Under the pieces are notes generated by a model. That model was not told the origin of the DNA, did no database searches, and saw only the letters and a list, made by a program, of their open reading frames with translations. A DNA stretch of 64,000 nt from NCBI RefSeq assembly GCF_022808695.1, contig NZ_JAKZKW010000001.1, forward strand, positions 62,001 to 126,000, read 5' to 3'. Positions within the stretch are counted from its first letter, which is position 1. Every line of letters starts with the position of its first letter. The position numbers and the translations under genes are program-made. Below are positions 28,415-37,317 of this stretch, one piece after another. Origin of the DNA: Fundidesulfovibrio soli. Lineage in GTDB: Bacteria; Desulfobacterota; Desulfovibrionia; Desulfovibrionales; Desulfovibrionaceae.

Positions 28415-28864
28415 ATGCCGGGATACAAGGGACATGTGGCCGGAGCCCTGGCCGTGGTCGGCGGCGGGCTCGGCGCGGCGTGGTGGCTGGGAGTGTACAG
28501 GCCGGAGCCCAAGGTCATGCTGTTGCTTGCGGCCGTGGCCGTGCTCGGTTCGCTCTTCCCGGACGTGGACACCAACTCCAAGGGCCGCCACATCTACTAC
28601 GGGGCGGCCCTCATCGCGGACATCGCACTGATCCTCAAGGAGCAGTACCGCTACGCGGCGCTCCTGGGATTCTGCGCCCTCCTGCCCGCCGTGGGCTCGC
28701 ACCGGGGCTGGACCCACACCTGGTGGGCCGGGCTCCTCATCCCTTCTGCCATCCTGATCGCGCCCATGGTCGTGGCGCACGCTGGTTGGCAGCCGTTCAT
28801 GCCCTTTTACATCGCCGCCGTGGCGGGCTACTATTCGCACCTGCTGCTGGATGGGGAGTTCTGA
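28415..28864 (+). CDS. YdjM-like (DUF457) inner-membrane hydrolase
   Basis: The 149-residue membrane protein has about four hydrophobic segments. It carries the family motifs GSLFPDVDTNSKGR and SHRGWTHTWW, whose Asp and His residues are conserved in the YdjM/DUF457 metal-dependent hydrolases. A distal HLLLD motif lies at the C-terminus. The function of the family is poorly known. The start is uncertain: ATGs at 28355, 28373, 28385 and 28415 are all in frame. The last is preferred because relatives begin with M-x-x-YKxH, but none has a good ribosome site. Confidence 0.7.
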   Translation: MPGYKGHVAGALAVVGGGLGAAWWLGVYRPEPKVMLLLAAVAVLGSLFPDVDTNSKGRHIYYGAALIADIALILKEQYRYAALLGFCALLPAVGSHRGWTHTWWAGLLIPSAILIAPMVVAHAGWQPFMPFYIAAVAGYYSHLLLDGEF

Positions 28865-28911
28865 GGCGGCGGGTATCACTGCTAGGATCAAAAACGGATA
28901 TTGTGGTTTGA

Positions 28912-29002
28912 GTCTCCCCGTCCGGGCTCAGCGGGCCGCAGCACCCCGACATATTTGAAGAATGTCGAGACGCCGCGGCCCGCTGAGCCCTGACGGGGAG
29001 AC
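28912..29002. repeat. 91-nt inverted repeat with nested inner hairpin
   Basis: A 28-base left arm (28912-28939) pairs with the right arm (28975-29002) with a single mismatch. The 35-base loop contains a second stem, CGACAT/ATGTCG. No gene overlaps it. It could be a bidirectional terminator, a structured RNA or a small mobile palindrome (MITE-like). Confidence 0.85.
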
Positions 29003-29118
29003 AATTTGTTTCAGCGCGGAAGGAATCAAATGAGGGACAGGCGCGGCAGGGGCAGTGTCTTGGATGCCCTGCGCTGAAGAAAAGATCAGGATTATCCGTG
29101 CGCTAGCAACATAAAAAT

Positions 29119-29170
29119 GCGAAGCGGCAAAGGATTCCAAAGGGAGGAACTCCCTTTGGCCGCCGGAGGC
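29119..29170 (+). repeat. Dispersed hairpin repeat copy
   Basis: GCGAAGCGG, then CCAAAGGGA-GGAAC-TCCCTTTGG (9-bp stem) and the tail CCGCCGGAGGC. The same stem and tail occur near 12.1 kb, and a diverged copy lies at 12008-12053. It sits just beyond the stop of the leftward operon ending at 29194. Confidence 0.7.
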
Positions 29171-29193
29171 TTCCCCCTGCCAGTCTTCCCATT

Positions 29194-29643
29194 CTAGGGC
29201 AACGCCCCCCGCATCCCAACCCTGTCCGACAGGTCGATGCCCTGGAACCTGAACAGCACCGGCGTGCACGTTCCGCCGCGTATCAGCCGGATCTCGGCGG
29301 GAATCTTCCTGCCCTGCTTTATCCCGTACTTCTCCAAGAACTTCCTGCCCGGGGCCGCGCCGCCGGTGAGGGTCATCTCGTGCACCTTGCCGGGCGCGTA
29401 GAGCGGATCGGCGAGCATGGGCTCGGCCTGGAAGGTGAAGAGAACCCTGTGCGGCTGGTACGCCTCCGGGGAGGTGCGGGGCAGGGCGGTGACGCTGACG
29501 ATGGTGGCTGTGCCCGGGTGCTCCTGGTAGGTGCAGGGGCCGCCCACGCGTTGCGGGGCCTGGGCCTGGGCCGGTACGCTAAACGCCGCTGACAGCGCGA
29601 CAGCCACGGCCGCGGCCCGTATCCAGGCGGACGGGGTGCTCAT
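29194..29643 (-). CDS. Predicted periplasmic protein of unknown function
   Basis: The 149-residue protein begins with a Sec signal peptide ([23 protein letters not shown], cleavage after about residue 25). The mature part has a single pair of cysteines (GPCTYQEH and GGTCTPVLF), probably a disulfide, and mostly beta-strand-like sequence. I do not recognise the family. Its ATG overlaps the stop of the DnaJ-like gene (ATGA), so it is translationally coupled as the last gene of a four-gene leftward operon. Confidence 0.7.
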   Translation of the reverse strand: MSTPSAWIRAAAVAVALSAAFSVPAQAQAPQRVGGPCTYQEHPGTATIVSVTALPRTSPEAYQPHRVLFTFQAEPMLADPLYAPGKVHEMTLTGGAAPGRKFLEKYGIKQGRKIPAEIRLIRGGTCTPVLFRFQGIDLSDRVGMRGALP

Positions 29644-30404
29644 CCCAAAGTGATCCTCAAATACAGATCGCCCTTCCAGGGGCCGAGGCGTCGCCCGAGG
29701 CCCCTGAGGCGTATGGGCTGGCCCAGGGAGTAGTCCTTGGGGATGGTGAATTCGACGGTCTTCTCCTCGCCGGAGAGACCCTGGGCGATTCCCACGCGCA
29801 GCTTGGCTCCCGGCAGGATGCTGGTGGGCGGCACGGTGACGGTCTGCTCGTCGTCGAGCTGCTTGAGGAGCATGCCGCGCAGCCCGGAGACCAGGCCGTC
29901 GCTTAAGTCCATGGACCACTTGGACTTGCCCATCCTGATGTCCAGCTTGCGGCTGGCCGGGGCGTCGGGAATGGGCTTCGCGCCCTGGTGCTTCTTGAGC
30001 TCGTTGTAGATGTCGTCGAAGACCTGGCGGGCGAAGGGGTCCCTGAGCAGGTCCTGCAGCACGTCCTCGCGCCGGAAGTAGTAGTTGGTCTTTTCCGGCT
30101 CTTCCTTGGAGGCTTCCGTGTAGGCGGTCTTGGCCTTGCGCCACGCGCCCGGCTCCGGCTTCGGCGGAGGCTTGGGCTTCTCGCGCCCGGGGCGCTGGGC
30201 GGCCTTGGGCGGGCCCTCGGACAGAATCTGCCTGAGCAGCAGGTAGGCCTCGTTGATGCGCTGGAACTTGCGCTTGGCCAGGGCGTCGTCCGGGTTGAGG
30301 TCAGGGTGATAGCGGAAGGCGAGCTGGCGGTAGCTCTTCTTGACCTCCTCCAATGTGGCGCCGGATCCAAGGCCCAGGACGCGGTGGGCCTCCTCCACGT
30401 TCAT
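29640..30404 (-). CDS. J-domain (DnaJ/CbpA-like) co-chaperone
   Basis: The 254-residue protein has an N-terminal J domain with HPD at residues 33-35 ([11 protein letters not shown]). A charged Pro/Lys-rich linker follows, then a C-terminal region ending DLYLRITL, like the CTD-II of CbpA-type proteins. There is no Cys-rich zinc domain, so it is a class B/C J-protein that would stimulate DnaK ATPase. It overlaps both neighbours by ATGA junctions (ykgJ-like upstream, secreted protein downstream). Confidence 0.85.
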   Translation of the reverse strand: MNVEEAHRVLGLGSGATLEEVKKSYRQLAFRYHPDLNPDDALAKRKFQRINEAYLLLRQILSEGPPKAAQRPGREKPKPPPKPEPGAWRKAKTAYTEASKEEPEKTNYYFRREDVLQDLLRDPFARQVFDDIYNELKKHQGAKPIPDAPASRKLDIRMGKSKWSMDLSDGLVSGLRGMLLKQLDDEQTVTVPPTSILPGAKLRVGIAQGLSGEEKTVEFTIPKDYSLGQPIRLRGLGRRLGPWKGDLYLRITLG

Positions 30405-30856
30405 GGCTTCTCGATCCCGTCCAGCTTGAGGGCGCTGGGGGCCTCAGGGTCGCCGGTGACGCCCACGCCCTGTTCGCGCAGGGCGGCCAGGCCCTGGCGC
30501 ACGAATTCCTGATGGGGCACGTTGGGGTTGATGCCCGTGCAGTATTCCAGGGCCAGCTCCCAGCTGGAGTCGTCGATCAGGTTGCCCCGGAAGTAGGGCC
30601 AGGCGCGGCAGATGTCGGGCCGGGCAGGGTGGATGCCGCACCCTTCGTCGAAGAAGACGCACAGACCGTCGGTCCGAACGCCCAGGTGCACCTTGGAGCC
30701 GCGTGTAGTGGTGTGCGCCTCGAGGAAGGCGGCCAGTTCCAGACCCAGGTGGCCGGCGAGGCGCTGCTGGTCCTTGACGGTGAGCACGATGCCGCCTTCG
30801 CCCAGGCAACAGTGGCCGCAACGGCGGCATTCGAAGGCTGTGGTGTTCTCGTTCAT
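30401..30856 (-). CDS. YkgJ-family Cys-cluster protein
   Basis: The 151-residue protein starts with the cluster C10-x2-C13-x2-C16-C17 (ECRRCGHCC). Later cysteines lie in [23 protein letters not shown]. This is the CxxCxxCC signature of the YkgJ family, thought to bind Fe-S or zinc; the role is unknown. It overlaps the J-domain gene by 4 bases, and the CoA-binding gene ends 2 bases before its start. Confidence 0.85.
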   Translation of the reverse strand: MNENTTAFECRRCGHCCLGEGGIVLTVKDQQRLAGHLGLELAAFLEAHTTTRGSKVHLGVRTDGLCVFFDEGCGIHPARPDICRAWPYFRGNLIDDSSWELALEYCTGINPNVPHQEFVRQGLAALREQGVGVTGDPEAPSALKLDGIEKP

Positions 30857-30857
30857 G

Positions 30858-31277
30858 TCACATGGAGGGGAAGAGGCGCCGGTGCTCCACCATGAGGCAG
30901 AGGTCTTCGACGACGGTGATGGGCGTGCCCGCCAGGATTGTGCGGGCCTCCAGGCTGAAGATGCCGGACTGCATCCAGAACATGCGCGGCGGGCTGGGCA
31001 GGGCCAGGGTCTCGCGGGCGTGCTCCGGGCAGCTGGCCGAGGCGCGGAACAGGTTCACGATGTCCACGGGAGTGTCCAGTTCGGCCAGGGACGCGCGCGC
31101 GGGCAGGCCCCAGACGGCCTTGCGCACCGGGTGCACTGGGTACACGGTGAAGCCGCGCCCGATGAGGTAGCGCCCTACGGCGTCCACGGGGCTGCCGGGA
31201 TTGTCCTTGGCGCCCACGATGGCCACAGTCGTGCAGCCGTCCAAGAGGGTGCGCAGTTCGGCGTCGCCGATGAGCAT
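30858..31277 (-). CDS. CoA-binding domain protein (YccU-like)
   Basis: The 139-residue protein is a single Rossmann CoA-binding domain. VAIVGAKDNPGSPVDAVGRYL is the nucleotide loop, and VHPVRKAVWGLPARASLAEL and MQSGIFSLEA are later family motifs. Related stand-alone proteins bind CoA or similar nucleotides, and their role is undefined. It is the first gene of a leftward operon, diverging from an M24 peptidase. Confidence 0.8.
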   Translation of the reverse strand: MLIGDAELRTLLDGCTTVAIVGAKDNPGSPVDAVGRYLIGRGFTVYPVHPVRKAVWGLPARASLAELDTPVDIVNLFRASASCPEHARETLALPSPPRMFWMQSGIFSLEARTILAGTPITVVEDLCLMVEHRRLFPSM

Positions 31278-31463
31278 GAAAGCCGCCTTTTCCTTCAGGT
31301 GAGAAATCGCTAGAAAGCTCGTGTCCGACCCGGACCTTCTAACCGCAAAGCAGCGGGCTTCTCAAGGGGGAATGTCCGGGAGGGCGGCTCCGGCCGTGCG
31401 CCGGGAGAGGATTCAACAAAGCCCGGGCGGAGTGCGGCCCCGCCCGAATGAAGGAGCGTTCGC

Positions 31464-32684
31464 ATGTATCAGGCGTTGGAAACCCTGCCCGTCCAGGAGG
31501 CGGCGCTGCGCCAGGCCTCCTGCCGGGTTCACCTGGGCCTTCTACAGCCCGGAGCCGGGGGGCTCCTGGTGTTCTCCAGGCTCAGCATCTATTACCTCAC
31601 CGGCACCTTCGGCAACGGCGTGCTCTGGCTGCCTCTGGAAGGGGAACCGGTGCTCATGATCCGCAAGGGCCTGGACAGGGCCAGGCTGGAGTCTCCGCTC
31701 AAGCACATTATGCCCTTCCGCTCCTACGGCGACATCGAGGGCATCTGCGCCGAAGCGGGCTCGCCCCTGAGCTCGGAGATCGCCGCCGAGATGGGCGCGC
31801 TGCCCTGGAACCTGGCCAACCTGCTCACGGCGCGCATCAAGAACGTGCGCTTCGTGCCCGGCGACGCGGCCCTGGCCAGGGCCCAGTCCGTGAAAAGCCC
31901 GTGGGAGCTGAACAAGATGCGCCTCTGCGGCCGCCGCCACGCCAAGGCCATGTGCGAGACGCTGCCGCAGCGCATCAAGCCCGGCATGACCGAGCGCGAG
32001 GTGGCCCACCTGATCTGGGGCATCTTCTTCGAGATGGGGCACAGCGGCATGATGCGCATGGCCGGCGCGGGGGACGAGCTCTTCCTGGGTCACGTCAGCG
32101 CTGGCGATTCCGGCAACTATCCCAGCGGCTACAACGGCCCCCTGGGCCTGCGCGGCGAGCACCCCAGCGTGCCCTTCATGGGCTACGCCGGGCAGGTCTG
32201 GCGGCGCGGGGAACCCCTCTCCGTGGATTGCGGCTTCTGCCTGGAGGGCTACCAGACCGACAAGACCCAGGTGTACTGGCCCGGGGCCTCGGCCATGCCG
32301 GACGAAGTGAGCAGCGCCCAGGCCTTCTGCATGGACGTGCAGCGCTGGACAGCCGAGCAACTCAAGCCGGGGGCCATCCCCTCCCGGATCTACGCCCATG
32401 TGATCGACTGGGCCGCCCGTGAGGGTTTCGCCGAGGGCTTCATGGGCCTGGGCGGCAACAAGGTGCCTTTCCTGGGCCACGGCATCGGCCTGGTGGTGGA
32501 CGCCTGGCCCGTACTGGCCAGGGGTTTCGATGAACCCCTGCGGGAGGGCATGGTCCTGGCGGTGGAGCCCAAGCAGGGCATCCCGGGCCTGGGCATGGTG
32601 GGCGTGGAGAACACGTTCGAGGTCACTCCCGCCGGGGGCGTCTGCCTCACCGGCGAGAGCTTCGAGATCATCCGCGTGGAATAG
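31464..32684 (+). CDS. M24-family peptidase (Xaa-Pro aminopeptidase-like)
   Basis: The 406-residue protein has an N-terminal creatinase-like domain and a C-terminal pita-bread peptidase domain. The metal ligands are visible in order: SVDCGF and YQTDKTQ (two Asp), LGHGIGL (His), VEPKQGI (Glu) and VENTFEV (Glu). It would release N-terminal residues next to proline using two metal ions. AAGGAG lies 8 bases before the ATG. Single gene, divergent from the CoA-binding operon. Confidence 0.85.
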   Translation: MYQALETLPVQEAALRQASCRVHLGLLQPGAGGLLVFSRLSIYYLTGTFGNGVLWLPLEGEPVLMIRKGLDRARLESPLKHIMPFRSYGDIEGICAEAGSPLSSEIAAEMGALPWNLANLLTARIKNVRFVPGDAALARAQSVKSPWELNKMRLCGRRHAKAMCETLPQRIKPGMTEREVAHLIWGIFFEMGHSGMMRMAGAGDELFLGHVSAGDSGNYPSGYNGPLGLRGEHPSVPFMGYAGQVWRRGEPLSVDCGFCLEGYQTDKTQVYWPGASAMPDEVSSAQAFCMDVQRWTAEQLKPGAIPSRIYAHVIDWAAREGFAEGFMGLGGNKVPFLGHGIGLVVDAWPVLARGFDEPLREGMVLAVEPKQGIPGLGMVGVENTFEVTPAGGVCLTGESFEIIRVE

Positions 32685-32744
32685 GCGCGTGGAGTAGGGC
32701 GCGTATTGTAAGGCGGCCCCGGGAGGGGCGCGAAGCCGGGCCAA

Positions 32745-33182
32745 TCAGCCCGCCGAGCGCTCCTCCAGGGCGTCCATGAGGCTGATGGTCAGCCGCAGGA
32801 AATCCGCCTCGGTGATGATGCCCACCAGCCTTCGCCCCTTCAGGACGGGCAGGCAGCCGTACTTGTGCTCCAGCAGGGTCTGGGCGGCGTCGCGCAGCAG
32901 GGTCTCCGGGTTGACGGTGGCGGTGTCCGTGCGCATGATTTCGCTTAATGGGATGCCCGCGTCCAGCTCGTCCTGGGTGGAGGGATCGATGTCGGAGAGC
33001 TCGGAGACGGCCACGGCGAGCATGTCCCGGTGGGTGATGAGCCCGATGAAGTTGTCCTCGCCGTCCACGATGGGCACGTGGCGTACGCGGGCCATTTCCA
33101 TTATCTGCCTCGCGGTGTACAGGCTGTCGGAGGAGAGCAGGGTGAACAGCTGTGTGGTCATGAGGTCGCCGACGGTGAGCAT
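32745..33182 (-). CDS. Tandem CBS-domain protein
   Basis: The 145-residue protein is a pair of CBS domains. The first covers TVGDLMT to GLITHRDMLAVA, and the second covers LSEIMRTDTATVNPE to VGIITEADFLRLTI. CBS pairs bind adenine nucleotides and act as energy sensors. There is no attached catalytic or DNA-binding domain, so its target is unknown. It diverges from pcm and shares an inverted-repeat operator region with it. Confidence 0.85.
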   Translation of the reverse strand: MLTVGDLMTTQLFTLLSSDSLYTARQIMEMARVRHVPIVDGEDNFIGLITHRDMLAVAVSELSDIDPSTQDELDAGIPLSEIMRTDTATVNPETLLRDAAQTLLEHKYGCLPVLKGRRLVGIITEADFLRLTISLMDALEERSAG

Positions 33183-33212
33183 GTCCTTCCTCCTGGCTGG
33201 GGTTTCATAGTC

Positions 33213-33241
33213 ATTCCACCCTCGAAGAGTCTCCCTGTCAA
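33213..33241 (-). promoter_or_regulatory. Predicted promoter of the CBS-domain gene
   Basis: On the minus strand a perfect TTGACA (33236-33241) and TGGAAT (33213-33218) are separated by 17 bases, about 30 bases upstream of the ATG. Confidence 0.5.
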
Positions 33242-33258
33242 GTCAAGACGTTGACTTG
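33239..33258. promoter_or_regulatory. Inverted repeat between divergent cbs and pcm promoters
   Basis: CAAGTCAA-GACG-TTGACTTG is a perfect 8+4+8 dyad. It overlaps the -35 box of the CBS promoter and carries a TTGACT -35-like box toward pcm. A dimeric regulator here could control both genes. Confidence 0.45.
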
Positions 33259-33312
33259 GCGGGGGAAATCTGGTGTCTCTCCCCAGTTCCGAACAAAGGA
33301 CCGGGTGAACAG

Positions 33313-33957
33313 ATGGAAATCGATCCCAAACGCAGCCGCGAACGCATGGTTCGGGAGCAGATCATGGACCGCGGCATCCACACGCCGCGCATCCTGTCCG
33401 TGATGAGCAAGGTGCCGCGCCACCTCTTTGTGGAGGAGGCGCTTACGCCCAGCGCCTACGGGGACCATCCTCTGCCCATCGGTCAGGGGCAGACCATCTC
33501 CCAGCCCTATGTGGTGGCCTGGATGACCGACGAGCTGGACGTGCGCCCGGGCATGAAGGTGCTTGAGATCGGCACCGGCTCAGGATACCAGACCGCCATC
33601 CTGGCGGAGCTGGACGCCCTGGTCTACAGCGTGGAGCGGGTGCCCGAACTCTATGAACTGGCCAGGAACCGGCTGGATTCCATGGGCTACGGCAGGGTGC
33701 GCCTCAAGCTGGACGACGGGACCCTGGGCTGGCCCGAGGAGGCCCCGTTCGACCGCATCCTGGTCACGGCGGGCGGCCCCTCTATCCCTCAGCCCTACCT
33801 CGACCAGCTGGCGGACCCGGGCATGCTCATCATGCCCGTCGGGCCGGAGCGGCGCAGTCAGACCCTGGTCGTCCTGCGCAAGGAAGGCGGCAGGATCGGG
33901 CGCAAGAACCTCGGTCAGGTGATGTTCGTCGACCTCGTCGGACGCCACGGCTGGTAG
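33313..33957 (+). CDS. pcm: Protein-L-isoaspartate O-methyltransferase
   Basis: The 214-residue enzyme methylates isoaspartyl residues in damaged proteins so they can be repaired. Family motifs are [39 protein letters not shown] for SAM, and [15 protein letters not shown]. The start at 33313 matches the family N-terminus (ERMVREQI); an in-frame ATG at 33256 is too early. mrp follows 18 bases downstream. Confidence 0.95.
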   Translation: MEIDPKRSRERMVREQIMDRGIHTPRILSVMSKVPRHLFVEEALTPSAYGDHPLPIGQGQTISQPYVVAWMTDELDVRPGMKVLEIGTGSGYQTAILAELDALVYSVERVPELYELARNRLDSMGYGRVRLKLDDGTLGWPEEAPFDRILVTAGGPSIPQPYLDQLADPGMLIMPVGPERRSQTLVVLRKEGGRIGRKNLGQVMFVDLVGRHGW

Positions 33958-33975
33958 AAAGCACGGAGACAAAGC

Positions 33976-34908
33976 ATGAAGATCAAGAAGAAAGGCGATC
34001 AGGGCGGCGGTTGCAAGACGTGCTCCAAGGCGAGCACCTGCGCCAGCAAGCCCGCCTCGGGCGACTGCAAGGACGCCAAGACCCAGCAGCAGGACGAGCG
34101 CATCAGCTCCGCGTTGTCCCGCATCAAATACAAGATTTTCGTCATGAGCGGCAAGGGCGGCGTGGGCAAGAGCTCCGTCACCGTGAACCTGGCCGCGGCC
34201 CTGGCCCGCAAGGGCCACAAGGTGGGCATCCTGGACGTGGACCTGCACGGCCCCAGCGTTCCCCGGATGCTCGGCCTCTCCGGCAACCTGGAGGCCAACG
34301 AGAAGGGCGAAGTGACCCCCAAGCAGTGCGGCGACAACCTCTACGTGGTCTCCATGGAGTCCCTCCTCAAGGACCCCGACCAGGCCGTCCTCTGGCGCGG
34401 CCCCATGAAGACCTCGGCCATCCGCCAGTTCATCGGCGAGATCCAGTGGGGCGAGCTGGACTATCTGGTCATCGACTCCCCCCCGGGCACCGGCGACGAG
34501 CACATGACCGTGCTCAAGACCATCCCCGACGCCCTGTGCGTGGTGGTCACCACCCCGCAGGAGGTCTCCCTGGCGGACGTGCGCAAGGCCATCAACTTCC
34601 TGCAGTACGCCAAGGCCAACATTCTGGGCATCGTGGAGAACATGAGCGGGCTCATCTGCCCCCACTGCTCCAAGGAGATCGCCCTGTTCAAGAAGGGCGG
34701 CGGCGAGGAGCTGGCCAAGAAGTACGGCATCGAATTCCTGGGAGCCATCCCTCTGGACCCGGTGGCCGTTGTGGCCGGCGACGTGGGCAGGCCCGTGGCC
34801 CTCATGGACGAGGCCTCCCCCGTGAAGGACGCCCTGCTGGCCCTGGCCGACGCCATCGACCGCGCGGCCCAGTCCAGCCTGGAAGCCCACGCCACCCTGG
34901 GCGGCTGA
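33976..34908 (+). CDS. mrp: Mrp/NBP35-type Fe-S carrier ATPase
   Basis: The 310-residue P-loop protein has an N-terminal Cys motif (CKTCSKASTC..C, residues about 13-30) like eukaryotic Nbp35. It also has the deviant Walker A MSGKGGVGKSSVTVNLA, the DVDLHGPSVPRMLGL motif, and CPHC (ICPHCSKEI) that binds a bridging cluster in the dimer. It carries Fe-S clusters to client enzymes. It fits an anaerobe that also relies on SufCB. It lies in a pcm-mrp-pgsA group. Confidence 0.9.
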   Translation: MKIKKKGDQGGGCKTCSKASTCASKPASGDCKDAKTQQQDERISSALSRIKYKIFVMSGKGGVGKSSVTVNLAAALARKGHKVGILDVDLHGPSVPRMLGLSGNLEANEKGEVTPKQCGDNLYVVSMESLLKDPDQAVLWRGPMKTSAIRQFIGEIQWGELDYLVIDSPPGTGDEHMTVLKTIPDALCVVVTTPQEVSLADVRKAINFLQYAKANILGIVENMSGLICPHCSKEIALFKKGGGEELAKKYGIEFLGAIPLDPVAVVAGDVGRPVALMDEASPVKDALLALADAIDRAAQSSLEAHATLGG

Positions 34909-34987
34909 AACCAGCGCAACCATTTGCCCGGGCCCTGAATGGCGGTCATCCGCCCTTTGGGGCCGAGTCGGAAAACGGAGCGGCCCT

Positions 34988-35548
34988 TTGCTCAAAACAT
35001 TGCTGAACCTGCCCAACGCGCTGACCCTGGCCCGGATAGCGGTGGTCCCCTTTCTGGTGGCCATGCTCTATTTTCCGGGCCCCGGGGTCTGCCTGGCGGC
35101 CACGCTCCTCTTCATGGCGGCCTCGGTCACGGACGTGTTCGACGGCCTGCTGGCCAGGCGGCTCGGGCTGGTGACCAACATCGGCAAATTTCTGGACCCG
35201 CTGGCCGACAAACTGCTGATCTGCTCGGTGCTGATCATGCTCGTCAAACTGGACTGGGTGGGGGCCTGGGTCGCGGTGATCATCATCGGGCGCGAGATGG
35301 CCGTCACCGGCCTGCGAGCAGTGGCTGCGGACATGGGCGTGGTCATCGCCGCGGACAGGTTCGGCAAGCTCAAGACCATCATCCAAATCATCGCCCTGTG
35401 TCCGTTGATCCTGCATTACCCCGTGTTCGGGCTCGACCCGCAGCCCTTCGGCACAATGATGCTCTACGTCGCCCTGGGCCTGACCATCGGTTCCGGCGCG
35501 AACTACATGTACAGCTTCTTCAGGAGCTGGCCCCCCAACAAGGCATGA
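34988..35548 (+). CDS. pgsA: CDP-diacylglycerol-glycerol-3-phosphate 3-phosphatidyltransferase
   Basis: The 186-residue membrane enzyme carries the CDP-alcohol phosphotransferase motif D-x2-DG-x2-AR-x8-G-x3-D-x3-D (TDVFDGLLARR..GKFLDPLADK). It also has four or more hydrophobic segments, and its N-terminal LPNALTLARI is typical of PgsA. It makes phosphatidylglycerol phosphate. The start codon is TTG at 34988, supported by GGAG 7 bases upstream and the family N-terminus. A second CDP-alcohol transferase lies at 49705. Confidence 0.88.
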   Translation: MLKTLLNLPNALTLARIAVVPFLVAMLYFPGPGVCLAATLLFMAASVTDVFDGLLARRLGLVTNIGKFLDPLADKLLICSVLIMLVKLDWVGAWVAVIIIGREMAVTGLRAVAADMGVVIAADRFGKLKTIIQIIALCPLILHYPVFGLDPQPFGTMMLYVALGLTIGSGANYMYSFFRSWPPNKA

Positions 35549-35625
35549 GCCGCGCCGCCGAACCTGTTGTCCGAGGAGTGTGAACGCCTTCCGCCTTTGC
35601 GCCCGAGTCGTGTTTTTTTGCGGCT

Positions 35626-35654
35626 TTGACGCTCCGGCGTGAATTGGCTTTGCT
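35626..35654 (+). promoter_or_regulatory. Weak promoter candidate before the small-protein/FtsB operon
   Basis: TTGACG (35626-35631) and TTTGCT (35649-35654) are 17 bases apart. The -10 is poor. It lies in the 243-base gap before 35792, which otherwise shows no gene. Confidence 0.25.
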
Positions 35655-35791
35655 TTCCGCGCGGCAATGTGCGATGCTCCAATGCAGGGACCGCTTCGCG
35701 CTGGAACGGGCAATGCCTTCAGGGACGTTCCGGCTGGGCGAAGATACAGAGTTCACTCCAATGAAGCCTCATCGCGGCGGGTCATGAAACG

Positions 35792-36070
35792 ATGGAAGGA
35801 ACCAGGTCTTCAACTTTGGCGGCGCGCATCGTGAACTGCCTCCAGACCATCCTGGAGTTGGAGCCGCTTCTTCAACGCATCGATTCCGGGAGCATGTTGC
35901 TGCCGGAATTCAAGGTGTTGAAGTCTTTCCTCAATGAAATGGATGGGATCGATCTTGACGAAGAGGATGTCGCCCGGATAGAGAACGCTACCGAGCGTTT
36001 CCTGCAAGAGTTGAAAACGCCTTCGGCCATGGCCCGTGCGGGCGAAACCAAAAACCAGACCCTGCAATAG
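35792..36070 (+). CDS. Small acidic protein of unknown function
   Basis: The 92-residue, mostly helical protein (ARIVNCLQTILELEPLL.., FLNEMDGIDLDEEDVARI) has no recognised family. It lies 3 bases before the FtsB-like gene and is presumably coupled to it. The ATG has only a weak ribosome site. A role in division or envelope growth is suggested by position only. Confidence 0.55.
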   Translation: MEGTRSSTLAARIVNCLQTILELEPLLQRIDSGSMLLPEFKVLKSFLNEMDGIDLDEEDVARIENATERFLQELKTPSAMARAGETKNQTLQ

Positions 36071-36073
36071 ACC

Positions 36074-36391
36074 ATGTTCATACGGCGCCTGCTCCTCGCT
36101 CTGATCCTCTTCTGCAACGCCGTCTTGCTGTACAACCTCGTCTGGAGCGACAAGGGCGTATTCGCCTATCTCGATCTCAAGAACCACCAGAAGCAGTTGA
36201 AGATGCGCATAGACGCCCTGGCCGGGCGCTCGCTCGACCTGAGCCAGGAGATTCGCTGGCTCAAGTCCGACCGGGCCTTCACCGAAAAGATGACCCGCGC
36301 CCACGGCAACTACCTCCGCGACAACGAGATCATCTATCTTTTCCCCGGACAATACCCTGAAGGAAGCGTCGGCGATGACATCAAAAATTGA
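36074..36391 (+). CDS. ftsB: FtsB/DivIC-like septum formation initiator protein
   Basis: The 105-residue protein has an N-terminal transmembrane helix (LLLALILFCNAVLLYNLV) and then a coiled coil (LDLKNHQKQLKMRIDAL..LSQEIRWLKSD). The C-terminal segment NEIIYLFPG resembles the FtsB/DivIC family. Such proteins bridge FtsQ/DivIB and FtsL at the division site. It overlaps the downstream TPR gene by 17 bases. The family match is by architecture and the C-terminal motif, so the symbol is probable. Confidence 0.75.
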   Translation: MFIRRLLLALILFCNAVLLYNLVWSDKGVFAYLDLKNHQKQLKMRIDALAGRSLDLSQEIRWLKSDRAFTEKMTRAHGNYLRDNEIIYLFPGQYPEGSVGDDIKN

Positions 36392-37223
36392 TTTTTACCG
36401 CGAAGTTCTCTCGGACGACCCCAACTCCCGGGTGTTCTTCCCCCTGAGCAGGATGCTTGCCGCGCAAGGCGAAACCGAGGAGGCCGTCGCCGTCCTCCAG
36501 AAGTCCATCAATCTGCATCCCGGCCACATGGAGGCCAAGTTCCTGCTTGTGGAGCTCCTGATGCGCCTTGGCCGCGAGGACGAGGCCGCCTGCCAGTTCG
36601 AAGCCGTCTCCCCCATGCTGGCCGACTACCCCGCCGTGTGGACCCTGTGGGCCGCCAAGGCCACCGGCCTCTCCAAGGACGCCGCCCTGGCCCTGCGCTT
36701 TCTGGCCCTCTCCCTGCAAGGCAAGGAGATCTCCTGGCTGTCGCTGATGGAAAAGGGGCTCACCGCCCAGTTCGGAGAGGCCAAAGCGCCCGCCGAGGCC
36801 CCGGCCGCGGGGCGCTCCGCCGCCTGCGAATCCGAGCTGTTCTCCTTGCGCGGCGCCGAGGAGGTCATGGCCCTGACCCAGCGCATCGAATCCCAGCAGC
36901 GCCACGCGCCGGCCGAGATGCTGCCCCCCGAGTGCGCCTCGGAAAACGTGGCCGCCGTGCGCACCCGCACCATGGCCGAGCTTCTTGCCCGCCACGGCGA
37001 TTATGCGGCCGCCCTCGAAATCTACGGCGACCTGCTGCGCCTTGCCTCCTCCGAACAGGAGAGGAAGAATATTTCCGCCCGCATGGACGAGATCAACCTC
37101 CTGGTTTCCTCCGGCGCTTCCCCCGCCAAATCCGCGCCTGAGGCGCAGCCGAAATCCGGCGCCAAGCTGGTGAGCATGCTCGAGGCGCTCGCCAGTCGCC
37201 TTGACGCGCGGGCCACGGCCTGA
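36375..37223 (+). CDS. TPR-repeat protein
   Basis: The 282-residue protein has several tetratricopeptide-like helices (NSRVFFPLSRMLAAQGETEEAV, HPGHMEAKFLLVELLMRLGREDEA). A longer Ala/Pro-rich middle follows, and a further TPR appears near the C-terminus (ELLARHGDYAAALEIYGDLL). There is no signal peptide, so it is cytoplasmic. It overlaps the FtsB-like gene by 17 bases, implying coupled translation. The partner is unknown. Confidence 0.75.
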   Translation: MTSKIDFYREVLSDDPNSRVFFPLSRMLAAQGETEEAVAVLQKSINLHPGHMEAKFLLVELLMRLGREDEAACQFEAVSPMLADYPAVWTLWAAKATGLSKDAALALRFLALSLQGKEISWLSLMEKGLTAQFGEAKAPAEAPAAGRSAACESELFSLRGAEEVMALTQRIESQQRHAPAEMLPPECASENVAAVRTRTMAELLARHGDYAAALEIYGDLLRLASSEQERKNISARMDEINLLVSSGASPAKSAPEAQPKSGAKLVSMLEALASRLDARATA

Positions 37224-37317
37224 ACACCCGCTTGATAACGCCCGCTCCAGAGAGTAGACGCATCGAATGCAATTCGGGCGGAGCACGTCCATCACCCCGT
37301 TAAGAAGGATCGGCCTC

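Larger units (their letters stand above)
28865..29193. other. Non-coding gap holding a long hairpin and a repeat copy
   Basis: This 329-base interval between convergent genes contains no supportable gene. It holds the 91-base nested hairpin (28912-29002) and a dispersed hairpin repeat (29119-29170). The stretch between them shows nothing I recognise. Confidence 0.7.
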
